Source of the DNA: Gottfriedia sp049568075
Lineage (GTDB): Bacteria; Bacillota; Bacilli; Bacillales; Bacillaceae_G
Length of the DNA stretch: 64,000 nucleotides
Assembly (NCBI GenBank): GCA_049568075.1
Contig: CP144911.1
Direction: 5' to 3' (one strand)
Part shown: positions 52,336 to 61,493 of the stretch, one piece after another
Layout: every line of letters begins with the position of its first letter
Position numbering within the stretch: the first letter of the stretch is position 1
Notes under the pieces: model-generated
Database searches by the model: none
What the model was told of the DNA's origin: nothing
What the model saw: only the letters and a program-made list of their open reading frames with translations
Translations under genes and position numbers: made by a program

Positions 52336-52372
52336 ATAACAAAACCATTTAAATTTTTTTAAATGGTTTAAG
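52336..52372 (-). promoter_or_regulatory. Terminator-like hairpin in the gltT leader
   Basis: AAACCATTTAAA / TTTAAATGGTTT stem followed by TTGTTATTTTTAG on the minus strand, about 55 bp upstream of gltT. It resembles an intrinsic terminator lying between a likely upstream promoter and the gene, hence possible attenuation. No antiterminator pairing was recognised. The rest of 52373-52800 is AT-rich with no gene. Confidence 0.4.
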
Positions 52373-52811
52373 CACTACTTGGCTTATTAAGATATCGATG
52401 GAACTCTCATAAATTACCCATCATTTCCATAATTACTTTTTGATTATATTCAGAATTTACAATCAAAAAAAGTTATAAAAAACAGTATAACAGAAATCAT
52501 TACGATTTCAATTTTACTATATTTTCCAAATTTCGATTAAGGTACATTACAATTCTACTAAAAAACTAAGATTTTGACAAATTCCCTTTATAGTTTTTTA
52601 ATTTTTTTTTAATTTTTAACCAAATAATTACATATTTCTATTTATATTCAGAAAAAACTTGCATTTTCCAAATCATTTAAAACCCCTTTGTTTACAAGGA
52701 ATAAGAAGAAAAAAGTTAAATATTATCAAGACTCTTATTTACGAATCTGTTCGTTTTGTTTATGATATAAGATGAATAATTTGGAAATATAATTTATTTT
52801 TTAATAATTAA

Positions 52812-52825
52812 TGAAAATGCTTTCA
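52812..52825 (+). promoter_or_regulatory. CcpA cre-like site upstream of zwf
   Basis: TGAAAATGCTTTCA differs from the cre consensus TGWAANCGNTNWCA only at the central CG (TG here). It lies 11 bp upstream of the -35, a position from which CcpA could act on zwf. Confidence 0.5.
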
Positions 52826-52835
52826 AAATATTTTT

Positions 52836-52865
52836 TTGAAAGTGATTTTACATATTTTGTATAAT
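52836..52865 (+). promoter_or_regulatory. zwf SigA promoter
   Basis: TTGAAA (52836-52841), 18-bp spacer, TATAAT (52860-52865), giving a leader of about 55 nt before the zwf TTG start. Confidence 0.65.
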
Positions 52866-52925
52866 CAGCCTTGATTATTACTAAAATAAGTTAGTAATTT
52901 ATGTTTAAGAAGTGAGGTAAATTAA

Positions 52926-54425
52926 TTGAAAACTAAAGTAAACCCAAAAGCAGTTATTGTCATTTTTGGAGCAACAGGAGACCTAGCAAAAAGAAAGCTT
53001 TTTATTTCAATATATAGATTATTTTTGAGCCAAAAAATTGATGAAGGTTTTGCGGTTGTAGGTGTAGGTAGAAGACCTTGGTCAAATGATGAGTTTCGTG
53101 AAACTGTAAAAAAATCAATTCAATCTATTACTTCATCTGATACTGAAATTGAAAGCTTTTTATCTCATTTTTATTACCATCAATTTGAAGTATTAGAACC
53201 GTCTTCGTATATAGAATTAGGAAATTTATTAACAAACTTGGATAATCATTACTTAATTCCTGGTAACCGTATTTTCTTCCTTGCAATGGCACCTGAATTT
53301 TTCGGAACAATTGCTAAACAGTTAAAACAAAATGGATTGGCTGATACAGAAGGCTGGAGTCGAATTGTAATCGAAAAACCATTTGGCCATGATTTACCGA
53401 GTGCAATTGAATTGAATGATGAAATTCGTGAAGCATTTTCAGAAAAACAAATCTACCGTATCGATCATTATTTAGGGAAAGAAATGGTTCAAAATATTGA
53501 AGTAATCCGTTTTGCAAATGCCATGTTTGAACCGCTATGGAATAATCGATTTATTTCAAATATCCAAATTACTTCTAGTGAAATTCTTGGTGTTGAAGAC
53601 CGTGGAAAATACTATGAGAATTCTGGCGCTTTAAAAGATATGGTCCAGAATCATATGCTTCAAGTAGCGGCACTTCTTGCTATGGAGCCTCCTATTAAAT
53701 TAACAACTGAAGAAATTCGTAGTGAAAAAGTTAAAGTATTTAAAGCTTTACGTAAAATTGATGAAAACGAAGTAAAAGATTACTTTGTTCGCGGACAATA
53801 TGATGCTGGTGTAATTAACGGTGAAGAAGTTACAGCATATAGAAATGAAAACAATGTTGACCCTGAGTCTCAAACTGAAACATTTGTTGCAGGTAAACTT
53901 TTTATCGATAATTTTAGATGGGCTGGTGTTCCATTCTATATTCGAACAGGAAAAAGAATGGCGACAAAATCTACTAAGATAATTGTTCAGTTTTCAGATA
54001 TACCAATGAATCTTTATTACAATACAAAAGAGACAATGTCTCCAAATTTATTAATTATACATATTCAACCAGACGAAGGAATTACATTGCAATTAAATGC
54101 AAAAAGATCTGGCTCAGAAGAAGGCTACACAAAGCCAATTCAATTAACATTTAATAATAATTGTGTTGATTGTGTTAATACACCAGAAGCATATGAGCGA
54201 TTAATTTATGATTGTATGTTAGGTGATGGAACAAACTTTACACATTGGGATGAAGTAAAATATTCTTGGAGCTTTGTTGATGTCATCTCAAAAGCTTGGG
54301 ACAATAATTTAGCACCACTTACAACATATAATTCTGGTACAATGGGTCCAAACGAAGCTGATACTTTATTGACAGTTGATGGTCACAAATGGTGGCCAGT
54401 TACTGATCGATTAAATGAAAATTAA
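52926..54425 (+). CDS. zwf: Glucose-6-phosphate 1-dehydrogenase
   Basis: First enzyme of the oxidative pentose phosphate pathway, making 6-phosphogluconolactone and NADPH. 499 residues. N-terminal nucleotide-binding FGATGDLAKRK near residue 13, and the active-site RIDHYLGKEMVQN near 180 with the catalytic His nearby (FISNIQ segment following). TTG start at 52926 behind GAGGT. Convergent with gnd, encoding the third enzyme of the same pathway, with a shared bidirectional terminator between them. Confidence 0.95.
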   Translation: MKTKVNPKAVIVIFGATGDLAKRKLFISIYRLFLSQKIDEGFAVVGVGRRPWSNDEFRETVKKSIQSITSSDTEIESFLSHFYYHQFEVLEPSSYIELGNLLTNLDNHYLIPGNRIFFLAMAPEFFGTIAKQLKQNGLADTEGWSRIVIEKPFGHDLPSAIELNDEIREAFSEKQIYRIDHYLGKEMVQNIEVIRFANAMFEPLWNNRFISNIQITSSEILGVEDRGKYYENSGALKDMVQNHMLQVAALLAMEPPIKLTTEEIRSEKVKVFKALRKIDENEVKDYFVRGQYDAGVINGEEVTAYRNENNVDPESQTETFVAGKLFIDNFRWAGVPFYIRTGKRMATKSTKIIVQFSDIPMNLYYNTKETMSPNLLIIHIQPDEGITLQLNAKRSGSEEGYTKPIQLTFNNNCVDCVNTPEAYERLIYDCMLGDGTNFTHWDEVKYSWSFVDVISKAWDNNLAPLTTYNSGTMGPNEADTLLTVDGHKWWPVTDRLNEN

Positions 54426-54439
54426 AAACAATTTATCGA

Positions 54440-54484
54440 TAAAAAAAGTTACTCCCTCATAATAGCGAGGGGGTAACTTTTTTA
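54440..54484. terminator. Shared terminator between zwf and gnd
   Basis: AAAAAAGTTAC.CCCTC / GAGGG.GTAACTTTTTT stem, T-rich on both strands, between convergent stops at 54425 and 54507. Confidence 0.85.
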
Positions 54485-54506
54485 TGTTTCAAAAACCAAT
54501 TTGAAA

Positions 54507-55913
54507 TTATGTCCACTGAGTATGGAACTTACCTTCTTTATCGATTCGTTCATAAGTATGCGCACCAAAATAATCTCTTTGTGCTTGAATTAAATTTGCA
54601 GGAAGTGTTTCAGTACGATAACTATCAAAATAAGCTAATGCTGCAGAGAAACATGGAATTGGTACACCAGCTTCAATTGCTACTACGCTAATTTTACGTA
54701 ATGCACCTTGATAACTTTCTACGATTTCTTTGAAATATGGGTCAAGTAATAAGTTAGAAAGATTTGCATCTAGATCGTAAGCTTCTTTAATTTTTTGTAA
54801 GAAAGCCGCTCGAATAATACATCCACCTCTGAAAATCATTGCGATATCACCATATTGTAAATCCCAGTTATACTCATCAGATGCAGCTCTTAATTGAGCA
54901 AATCCTTGAGCATAAGAACAAATTTTACTCATATAAAGAGCTTTACGCACATCTTCAATAAGTTGCTCTTTATCACCATTATATGTACTAGTTGATGGAC
55001 CAGATAATAATTTACTTGCTTTTACTCTTTCATCCTTCATTGCAGAAATAAAACGTGCAAATACAGACTCAGTAATAATAGAAGTAGGTACACCTAAATC
55101 TAGTGTGCTTTGACTAGTCCATTTTCCTGTACCTTTTTGTCCTGCTTTGTCTAAAATAACATCTACAAGTGGTTTACCTGTTTCTTCGTCTGTTTTAGTA
55201 AAGATGTCGGCTGTAATTTCAATTAAATAGCTATCAAGCTCACCCTTATTCCAATCACTAAATACATGATGTAATTCGTCAGCACTTAAGCCAAGTACAT
55301 TTTTTAATAAAAAGTAAGCTTCTGAGATTAATTGCATATCTCCATATTCAATTCCATTATGGACCATTTTTACGTAATGACCAGCACCATCGGGGCCAAT
55401 ATATGTTGTACAAGGCTCATTTTTTACTTTTGCAGCAATCGCTTCAAAAATAGGTTTCACTAGTTCAAATGCTTCTTTTTGACCACCAGGCATAATTGAA
55501 GGACCTTTTAAAGCTCCCTCTTCCCCACCTGAAACACCTGTTCCAATAAAATGAATTCCACTATCAGATAGCATTTTGTTTCGTCTTTGAGTGTCTTTAT
55601 AGTATGTATTTCCACCATCAATTAAAATATCACCTTTATCAAGATGAGGTAGTAATTGTTCAATTGTTGAATCAGTAGGTGCTCCTGCTTTTACCATTAT
55701 CAATATTTTTCTAGGTGTTTCAAGAGAATTTACAAATTCTTCAATTGAAAATGTTCCAACTACATTTTTACCTTCTGCTTCTTTTAAAAATTCTTCTGTT
55801 TTTTCAACTGAGCGGTTATATACAGAAATTGAGAAACCTCTACTTTCAATATTTAAAGCTAGGTTTTTTCCCATTACTGCTAACCCAATTACGCCTATTT
55901 GTTGTTTAGCCAA
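54507..55913 (-). CDS. gndA: 6-phosphogluconate dehydrogenase, decarboxylating
   Basis: 468-residue enzyme converting 6-phosphogluconate to ribulose 5-phosphate with NADP+ (or NAD+) reduction. Rossmann motif GVIGLAVMGKNLALNIESRG near residue 7, substrate-binding GTGVSGGEEGALKGPSIMPG near 125, catalytic Lys/Glu in HYVKMVHNGIEYGDMQLI near 182, and the C-terminal dimerisation tail DYFGAHTYERIDKEG. Start is TTG at 55913, nine bases after AAAGGA. Length and tail match the NADP-dependent GndA of Bacillus rather than YqeC-type proteins. Confidence 0.95.
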   Translation of the reverse strand: MAKQQIGVIGLAVMGKNLALNIESRGFSISVYNRSVEKTEEFLKEAEGKNVVGTFSIEEFVNSLETPRKILIMVKAGAPTDSTIEQLLPHLDKGDILIDGGNTYYKDTQRRNKMLSDSGIHFIGTGVSGGEEGALKGPSIMPGGQKEAFELVKPIFEAIAAKVKNEPCTTYIGPDGAGHYVKMVHNGIEYGDMQLISEAYFLLKNVLGLSADELHHVFSDWNKGELDSYLIEITADIFTKTDEETGKPLVDVILDKAGQKGTGKWTSQSTLDLGVPTSIITESVFARFISAMKDERVKASKLLSGPSTSTYNGDKEQLIEDVRKALYMSKICSYAQGFAQLRAASDEYNWDLQYGDIAMIFRGGCIIRAAFLQKIKEAYDLDANLSNLLLDPYFKEIVESYQGALRKISVVAIEAGVPIPCFSAALAYFDSYRTETLPANLIQAQRDYFGAHTYERIDKEGKFHTQWT

Positions 55914-56160
55914 TTCAATTAGTCCTTTCTAATTAAAATTTGCAAGGGTTTTCAAATTAAAAATTGTAAAAAATTTACTATCCTTAATATATCCTCCGAT
56001 TAGTTTTACTATCCTGTTTAATATTCTAACGACTAACCGAGCAAAATCCTTGCATACCATAAACTTAAGGTCAATAATGATATTAACATAACAAGCGCGC
56101 TGAATAAATGTAAACATGTTCTATACATTAAAATTTTATAATTTGAAAAGAAGTGAAACT

Positions 56161-57270
56161 ATGGTAATAAATTACAACTATAATAAATGGACACAGCTTT
56201 TATTTACTTTAATTATTGCAATTATTGGTGGATTTTTATTTCAATTGATTAAACTCCCAATACCTTGGCTCCTAGGACCGATGTTTTTTGTACTTATACT
56301 TTCTAAAATTAAAGGGATAAAATTGTATTGGCCAAGTAAAATTCGAGATACAGCCATGATTATAATCGGTTACACAATTGGGCTATCATTTACATCTTCT
56401 ACGTTTATTCAAATCGGACATCAATTAACTTCTATGATTTTGATGACCTTTCTACTCATCCTTTTTACAATTACAATCTCAATCATAATTTCTAAAGTAT
56501 TTAAAATACATTATCCAACTGTTCTATTAGGTAGTATTCCAGGTGGATTAAGTCAAATGATTGCTCTTGCAGAAGAGATTAAGGATATTGACTTCACAAT
56601 TGTCACATTCTTACAAATTTCTAGGCTTATGATGATCATTTTTATGGTCCCATTATTAATTTTTAGTCCATTTTTTAACGTACATAAAAGTTCGATCTCA
56701 GAAGCCATTCACCACACTTCAGCAAGCTGGCAAGGCTTATTTCCAAACATTATTATTTTTGCGATTGCATGTACGCTCCTGGGACTTTTAGGGAAGAAAA
56801 TAAATTTTCCTACAGCATTACTTTTAGGACCAATGATCGCTACCATTATCCTTAATTTATCTGGACTACATGGACCTGCCTTACCATCTGTTATTTTAGA
56901 TTCTTCTCAGCTAATGATGGGAAGTTATATTGGCTTATTATTGAAACCAGAAAACTTAACTAACAAATTAAAAATAGTTTTAGTTTCAGTCTTAAGTGGA
57001 GTCGTTTTATTAACATTTTCGCTATTGTCTAGTATATTTTTAACACATATTCACACCATTGATCATATTAGTGCCTTACTAAGTTTAGCACCTGGTGGAA
57101 TGGATCAAATGGCATTAATTGCAAAAGAAGTAGACGCAGATATAACTGTCATTATGTGTTATCAACTATTTAGAACACTATTTATCTTTATTGTTGTACC
57201 ATATTTATTAAGATATATTTTTAGAGCAAGGATTCAAGAAAGTAAGATAAAGAGAATTAGTAACGAATAA
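56161..57270 (+). CDS. AbrB-family (COG3180) membrane protein
   Basis: 369 residues, about ten membrane helices in two homologous halves; each half carries a KLPIPWLLGPM- or NFPTALLLGPMIA-type segment and a GSIPGGLSQMIAL- or LAPGGMDQMALIA-type loop, the duplicated pattern of the AbrB/ammonia-monooxygenase-like membrane family. Despite the name it is not related to the AbrB DNA-binding regulator. Role unknown; a transporter is likely. ATG 56161 follows GAAGTGA; an upstream ATG at 56116 has no site. Confidence 0.82.
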   Translation: MVINYNYNKWTQLLFTLIIAIIGGFLFQLIKLPIPWLLGPMFFVLILSKIKGIKLYWPSKIRDTAMIIIGYTIGLSFTSSTFIQIGHQLTSMILMTFLLILFTITISIIISKVFKIHYPTVLLGSIPGGLSQMIALAEEIKDIDFTIVTFLQISRLMMIIFMVPLLIFSPFFNVHKSSISEAIHHTSASWQGLFPNIIIFAIACTLLGLLGKKINFPTALLLGPMIATIILNLSGLHGPALPSVILDSSQLMMGSYIGLLLKPENLTNKLKIVLVSVLSGVVLLTFSLLSSIFLTHIHTIDHISALLSLAPGGMDQMALIAKEVDADITVIMCYQLFRTLFIFIVVPYLLRYIFRARIQESKIKRISNE

Positions 57271-57301
57271 AAAAGCAAGGAAAATAACCTTTCCTTGCTT
57301 C
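57271..57301 (+). terminator. Terminator copy 1 after the AbrB-family gene
   Basis: AAGCAAGGAAA / TTTCCTTGCTT hairpin directly after the stop; the expected T run is replaced by CAGTGTGAG. A second identical copy with its T run lies at 57460-57490, so this copy appears split from its tail by an insertion. Confidence 0.7.
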
Positions 57302-57460
57302 AGTGTGAGACAAAATACAGAAAACTTGAGTTTCAGACTGATTGCAAGCGTTTGTCTTTCGAGGCGCGAAGCCTGGTGAGGAGCGGAGTTACCCTAGTCG
57401 GTAATGAGCACCGGAGACAGGCGAAGCAACGAAGAAAGCGAGCGTTTGTCAACAGTCTGA
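57302..57460. mobile_element. GC-rich ~160-bp structured insertion flanked by duplicated terminator hairpins
   Basis: Distinctly GC-richer than its surroundings. Inverted ends TTTCAGACTG (57340s) and CAGTCTGAAG (57450s) bracket a core with GAGGCGCGAAGCCTGGTGAG, ACCCTAGTCGGTAATGAGC, and two direct copies of GCGTTTGTC. No reading frame. It looks like a small structured RNA or a non-autonomous mobile intergenic repeat inserted beside a terminator. Element boundaries are approximate. Confidence 0.55.
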
Positions 57461-57491
57461 AGCAAGGAAAATAACCTTTCCTTGCTTTTTT
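57460..57491. terminator. Terminator copy 2 (convergent)
   Basis: GAAGCAAGGAAA / TTTCCTTGCTTTTTT hairpin, identical to copy 1 but with its T run, overlapping the end of the convergent SDR gene at 57490. Confidence 0.8.
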
Positions 57492-58236
57492 ATTCTTCAT
57501 AGATCATCTTTCTAGTCATGCCTCCATCAATTATGATATTTTGACCATTGATAAAATTATTTTCTGGATCAGCTAAATAAATACAAGCTTTAGCGATATC
57601 TTCAGGCTTACCTACTCGATTTGACCAATGTTGAAGATGATCAGTTTCTTTTAATTCTTCATTTTGATCAACTTGAATCCATCCAGGGCTAATGCAGTTT
57701 ACTGTTATACCATTTGGCTGTAGCGATGCTGCTAATGAATGGGTAATTGATACAATTCCACCCTTTGATGCCGCATAAGCTTCTGAATTTGGCTCCGACA
57801 TAATCGCTCTCGTAGATGCCATATTTATTATTCTTCCTCCATTATTCATCACTTTAGCAGCTTCTCTTGACGAAATAAAAACGCTTCTCAAATTAGTATT
57901 AATTACTTGATCCCATTCATCTGTTGATAAACTTAAAAATGGCTTAAAAGCGGAAATTCCTGCATTATTAATTAAAATATCAAGTTTACCAATGTTATCA
58001 ATGACATTGCGAATAAGATTTATGATATCTCTCTCTATACTAACATCAGTCTTAAAGAATATTGCTCTCCCACCATTTTCCTCAATTTTCTTGACAACTC
58101 TATGACCTTTTTGTTCATTTACATCAGCTATAAAAACAATTGCACCTAATTTTCCAAATGCAAATGCAACCCCCTCTCCAATTCCATTCGCACCACCTGT
58201 AATAATAATTGATTTCCCTTTAAACTTTTCTTCCAT
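57490..58236 (-). CDS. SDR family oxidoreductase
   Basis: 248-residue classical short-chain dehydrogenase. Cofactor motif TGGANGIGEG near residue 12, Asp in FIADVNEQ near 36 (suggests NAD preference), NNAGIS near 90, catalytic Ser in MASTRAIM near 138 and YAASKGG near 151-155, then SPGWIQVDQ. GAGGT precedes the ATG. Located 110 bp downstream of a MarR gene on the same strand with a terminator between them, so they are probably separate units. Substrate unknown. Confidence 0.87.
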   Translation of the reverse strand: MEEKFKGKSIIITGGANGIGEGVAFAFGKLGAIVFIADVNEQKGHRVVKKIEENGGRAIFFKTDVSIERDIINLIRNVIDNIGKLDILINNAGISAFKPFLSLSTDEWDQVINTNLRSVFISSREAAKVMNNGGRIINMASTRAIMSEPNSEAYAASKGGIVSITHSLAASLQPNGITVNCISPGWIQVDQNEELKETDHLQHWSNRVGKPEDIAKACIYLADPENNFINGQNIIIDGGMTRKMIYEE

Positions 58237-58292
58237 ATTTTTATACCTCTTCTTACAATTAGTCTATTATTATTATTATTTCCAGCATTAAC

Positions 58293-58322
58293 AGAAAAAG
58301 CCGTCAAATGACAGCTTTTAAT
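58293..58322 (-). terminator. Terminator of the marR-type gene
   Basis: AAAGCTGTCA / TGACGGCTTT stem (one G-U pair) followed by TTC on the minus strand, 25 bp after the stop at 58347. Confidence 0.65.
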
Positions 58323-58346
58323 TAATCTAGTTCGAATTAAGTTATC

Positions 58347-58796
58347 TCAATCTTGAGTTTCTTTTTTGCTTAATCCAACCTTTTTTATTAAATAGATTAA
58401 CATATCTTTTTCAGCAGAATTTAGTTGAGAAAATAAGTTATGAATCATTTTACTATGAGCTGGAAAGATACAACTAATTACTCTTCTACCCTCTTCAGTC
58501 AAAGCTGCATATATAACTCGTCGATCTTTTGGACAATGAATGCGTTCAATATATCGCCTTGCCTCTAATTTATCTAATACATACGTCATATTTCCGCTTG
58601 AGATTAATATCCTTTTTCCAATCTGTTGAATTGGCTGATCTCCTTTATGATAAAGCAATTCTAAGACTGCAAACTCAGTCAAATTCAAACCAAAACATTT
58701 AATATTATTAATAGAAGCATCAGTCAAAAATCGATTTGCTTTACATATTTCAGAATATAACCGGAGCGAATTAGTTGAAATTTCATTTTGATTCAA
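58347..58796 (-). CDS. MarR family transcriptional regulator
   Basis: 149 residues. Winged helix with QQIGKRILISSGNMTYVLDK (recognition helix near 65-75) and wing RRYIERIHCPKDRRVIYAALT, the canonical DRR motif. A Cys pair (near residues 18 and 29) is present in the N-terminal helix and another Cys in the wing; oxidation sensing is possible but not shown. TTG start at 58796, nine bases after AAAGGGG. Target genes unclear. Confidence 0.85.
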   Translation of the reverse strand: MNQNEISTNSLRLYSEICKANRFLTDASINNIKCFGLNLTEFAVLELLYHKGDQPIQQIGKRILISSGNMTYVLDKLEARRYIERIHCPKDRRVIYAALTEEGRRVISCIFPAHSKMIHNLFSQLNSAEKDMLIYLIKKVGLSKKETQD

Positions 58797-59026
58797 TCAT
58801 ATCAACCCCTTTCAACTATCTTGAATTAAAGATAATTTTAAAGTATTTCTTGAAAGTAGTCAATGTCCGAGTATGGATTCAGTTATTATATAATGTTTTT
58901 TAGTTTCACTTAGTTTACATAATAATATTATATAATACTAGTTTACATACAATTCTACAGGTTACTAACATGTTCTAAGTTCCGTACTGTTCATTCAATA
59001 GTGTTAAAGATTATACAATGGATCAC

Positions 59027-59357
59027 CATTTTATGAGTAGCTATCTCTCTGGTTTTCGTTGGTTTACTTCCTCATGAGCCGCTTATGAGTAACTATATTC
59101 CTGATTTTCGCTGCTTTACTTCCTCATGAATCTCTTATGAGTAACTATATTCCTGATTTTCGCTGGTTTACTTCCTCATGAACCTCTTATGAGTAACTAT
59201 ATTCCTGATTTTCGCTGGTTTACTTCCTCATGAATCTCTTATGAGTAACGATATTCCTGATTTTCGCTGGTTTACTTCCTCATGAATCTCTTATGAGTAA
59301 CGATATTCCTGATTTTCGCTGGTTTACTTCCTCAAGACCTCTTAAAAGTAACTAATC
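59027..59357. repeat. Second tandem array of the 52-bp hairpin repeat (about 6 copies)
   Basis: Full units begin at 59063, 59115, 59167, 59219 and 59271, exactly 52 bp apart, with a partial unit before (59027) and a decayed one after (59323). Each has TTTACTTCCTCATGAATCTC then TTATGAGTAAC and a TTCCTGATTTTCGCTGG tail. It shares period, the ACTTCCTCATGAA core and the CTCAT / ATGAG hairpin with the array at 46238 but differs elsewhere. Lies between divergent marR and the GNAT-nitrilase gene; the rest of 58797-59475 shows no gene. Confidence 0.88.
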
Positions 59358-59475
59358 TTTTTTTACGATATTGAAAAGGTAAATTGTGGGTATCCTAACT
59401 GTTAGAATCGAGTGCCATAGACCATTTATTATGGTCCTTTAGTAAGCGAGACATTTATATTTAGGACGTGAGATT

Positions 59476-61023
59476 ATGTCAGAGACAGATATGTCAAAAT
59501 ATGAGAAGAAAATTGAAGTTCGAAATATACGTATGGAAGATATTAGTGAAATTATGAAGTTATCAAACCGTTGTTTTCCTGGCATGGAAGGATGGAAACG
59601 GGAACAATTAGAAAGTCATATTCGCATTTTTCCTGAAGGGCAGTTTTGTGTAGAGTATGAAGATAAAATTATTGGTTCTTGTTCAAGTTTAATGGTTGAC
59701 TTCGATGAATATGATGACCAGCATACTTGGAACGTCATAACTGATAATGGTTATATTACAAACCATGATCCGAATGGATTTAATTTATATGGAATTGAAG
59801 TAATGGTTGATCCGGAATACCGTCGTATGAAAATTGGCCATCGTCTTTACGAAGCGCGAAAGGAATTGGCTCGACAATTAAATCTTCAAAGTATTATCAT
59901 TGGTGGTCGAATCCCAAATTATCATAAACATAGAGATGAAATGTCACCACGTGAATATGTAGCAGCGGTAGAAAAACACAGTATTTATGACCCTGTTTTA
60001 TCATTTCAATTAATGGAAGGTTTTACAATTAAACGGATTAATACTCGTTACCTTCCGGATGATAAAGCATCAGATTCATTTGCCACTTTGATGGAATGGA
60101 GTAATATTGACTATCTTCCAAAATCTAAACGCGTTTACCGTGCATCATTCCCAGTTAGAATATGCGCAATACAATACATGATGAAAAAAATCGATTCATT
60201 CTCAGATTTCACGAAACAAATCGAGTATTATGTTGACGTCGCCGCTGACTTCGGTTCAGATTTTGCTGTTTTCCCAGAGTTGTTTACAACACAATTAATG
60301 TCTTTTCTAGAAGAAAAACGCCCTGATCAGGCTGTTCGTAGGCTTGCAACATATACAGAGCAATATATCGAACTTTTTACAGAGCTTGCTGTACGCTACA
60401 ATGTCAATATTGTGGGGGGATCTCACTTCGTTGAGGAAGACGGTAATATCTACAATGTTGCATATCTATTTAGACGTGATGGTACGATTGAAAAGCAATT
60501 AAAAATTCATGCAACTCCTAATGAGAGAAAATGGTGGGGAATTTCAGAAGGAAACGAAATCCATGTGTTTGATACAGATTGTGGAAAAATCGCTATCCAA
60601 ATATGCTACGATATCGAGTTTCCAGAACTTGCTCGTATTGCAGTAGATCAAGGTGCAAACATCATTTTCGTTCCATTTTGTACGGATGATCGTCAAGGTT
60701 ACCTCCGTGTTCGTTATTGCGCTCAAGCAAGAGCGATCGAGAACCAAGTATATACATGTATCGCAGGAACAGTTGGGAACTTAACACATGTACAAAACAT
60801 GGATATTCAATATGCACAATCTGGTATTTTCTCCCCTTCTGATTTTGGCTTCGCAAGAGATGGCATTGTAGGAGAATGTGATGCAAATGTTGATACTGTC
60901 GTAGTCGGAGATGTTGACCTTGAAAAATTAAGACGTTCACGAAATACGGGATCAGTCCGTCAATTACGCGATCGACGTCGTGATTTATATCGAATTGAAT
61001 TTAAGAATTTAAAGCTAGAATAG
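59476..61023 (+). CDS. Bifunctional GNAT acetyltransferase / carbon-nitrogen hydrolase
   Basis: 515-residue fusion. Residues about 12-215: GNAT domain with YGIEVMVDPEYRRMKIGHRLYEA (acetyl-CoA loop). Residues about 228-490: nitrilase-superfamily domain with the catalytic Glu in FAVFPELFT near 267, Lys in EKQLKIHATPNE near 341 and Cys in IAIQICYDIEFPELAR near 378. Fusions of this type are known in Bacillaceae; the coupling of acyl transfer to amide hydrolysis suggests amide exchange or repair of a small metabolite, but the substrate is unknown. GGACGTGA precedes the ATG. Confidence 0.87.
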   Translation: MSETDMSKYEKKIEVRNIRMEDISEIMKLSNRCFPGMEGWKREQLESHIRIFPEGQFCVEYEDKIIGSCSSLMVDFDEYDDQHTWNVITDNGYITNHDPNGFNLYGIEVMVDPEYRRMKIGHRLYEARKELARQLNLQSIIIGGRIPNYHKHRDEMSPREYVAAVEKHSIYDPVLSFQLMEGFTIKRINTRYLPDDKASDSFATLMEWSNIDYLPKSKRVYRASFPVRICAIQYMMKKIDSFSDFTKQIEYYVDVAADFGSDFAVFPELFTTQLMSFLEEKRPDQAVRRLATYTEQYIELFTELAVRYNVNIVGGSHFVEEDGNIYNVAYLFRRDGTIEKQLKIHATPNERKWWGISEGNEIHVFDTDCGKIAIQICYDIEFPELARIAVDQGANIIFVPFCTDDRQGYLRVRYCAQARAIENQVYTCIAGTVGNLTHVQNMDIQYAQSGIFSPSDFGFARDGIVGECDANVDTVVVGDVDLEKLRRSRNTGSVRQLRDRRRDLYRIEFKNLKLE

Positions 61024-61055
61024 AACTTGATTGATAAAAAAATTGATATTAAAGG

Positions 61056-61100
61056 ATTAAGCTCAGTCAAAAATAGTAAGCTGAGCTTAATTTATTTTTA
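61056..61100 (+). terminator. Terminator of the GNAT-nitrilase gene
   Basis: TTAAGCTCAG / CTGAGCTTAA 10-bp stem followed by TTTATTTTTAT. The rest of 61101-61480 is AT-rich with no gene or clear signal. Confidence 0.75.
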
Positions 61101-61493
61101 TATTCAATTTATATCTTGGCTCCCTATTGTTTGACTCATTTATTACCATATTCAACCATTTTCTCTAGACTCATATCGTTTTATATTTTAATTAATCAAT
61201 TTACTCTTTAATTAATTAAATCAATCTATTAACCCTTAATCTACTTGTAAGTAATAATTTGACATTTTTAGACATTGATACAAATCTCTACTATTCTAAA
61301 AAAATATTATTCTGAGTAATCTTTCCTAAAATTTTTAAAAAGTACAAATCTGTATACGATAACATTTTTTTATGATATCTTTACTTTATAATTTGATTAT
61401 TCAGAAATAATTACAATTTTAAATTATATGTCGAGTTTTTGTATTTTTCTTATTATTTCTAATGAAATCTGTTTAATATGAGGAGTGAAGGTT

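Noticed and set aside
60544..60940. Minus-strand frames opposite the GNAT-nitrilase gene
   Set aside because: Antisense frames inside a conserved catalytic domain; no independent signals.
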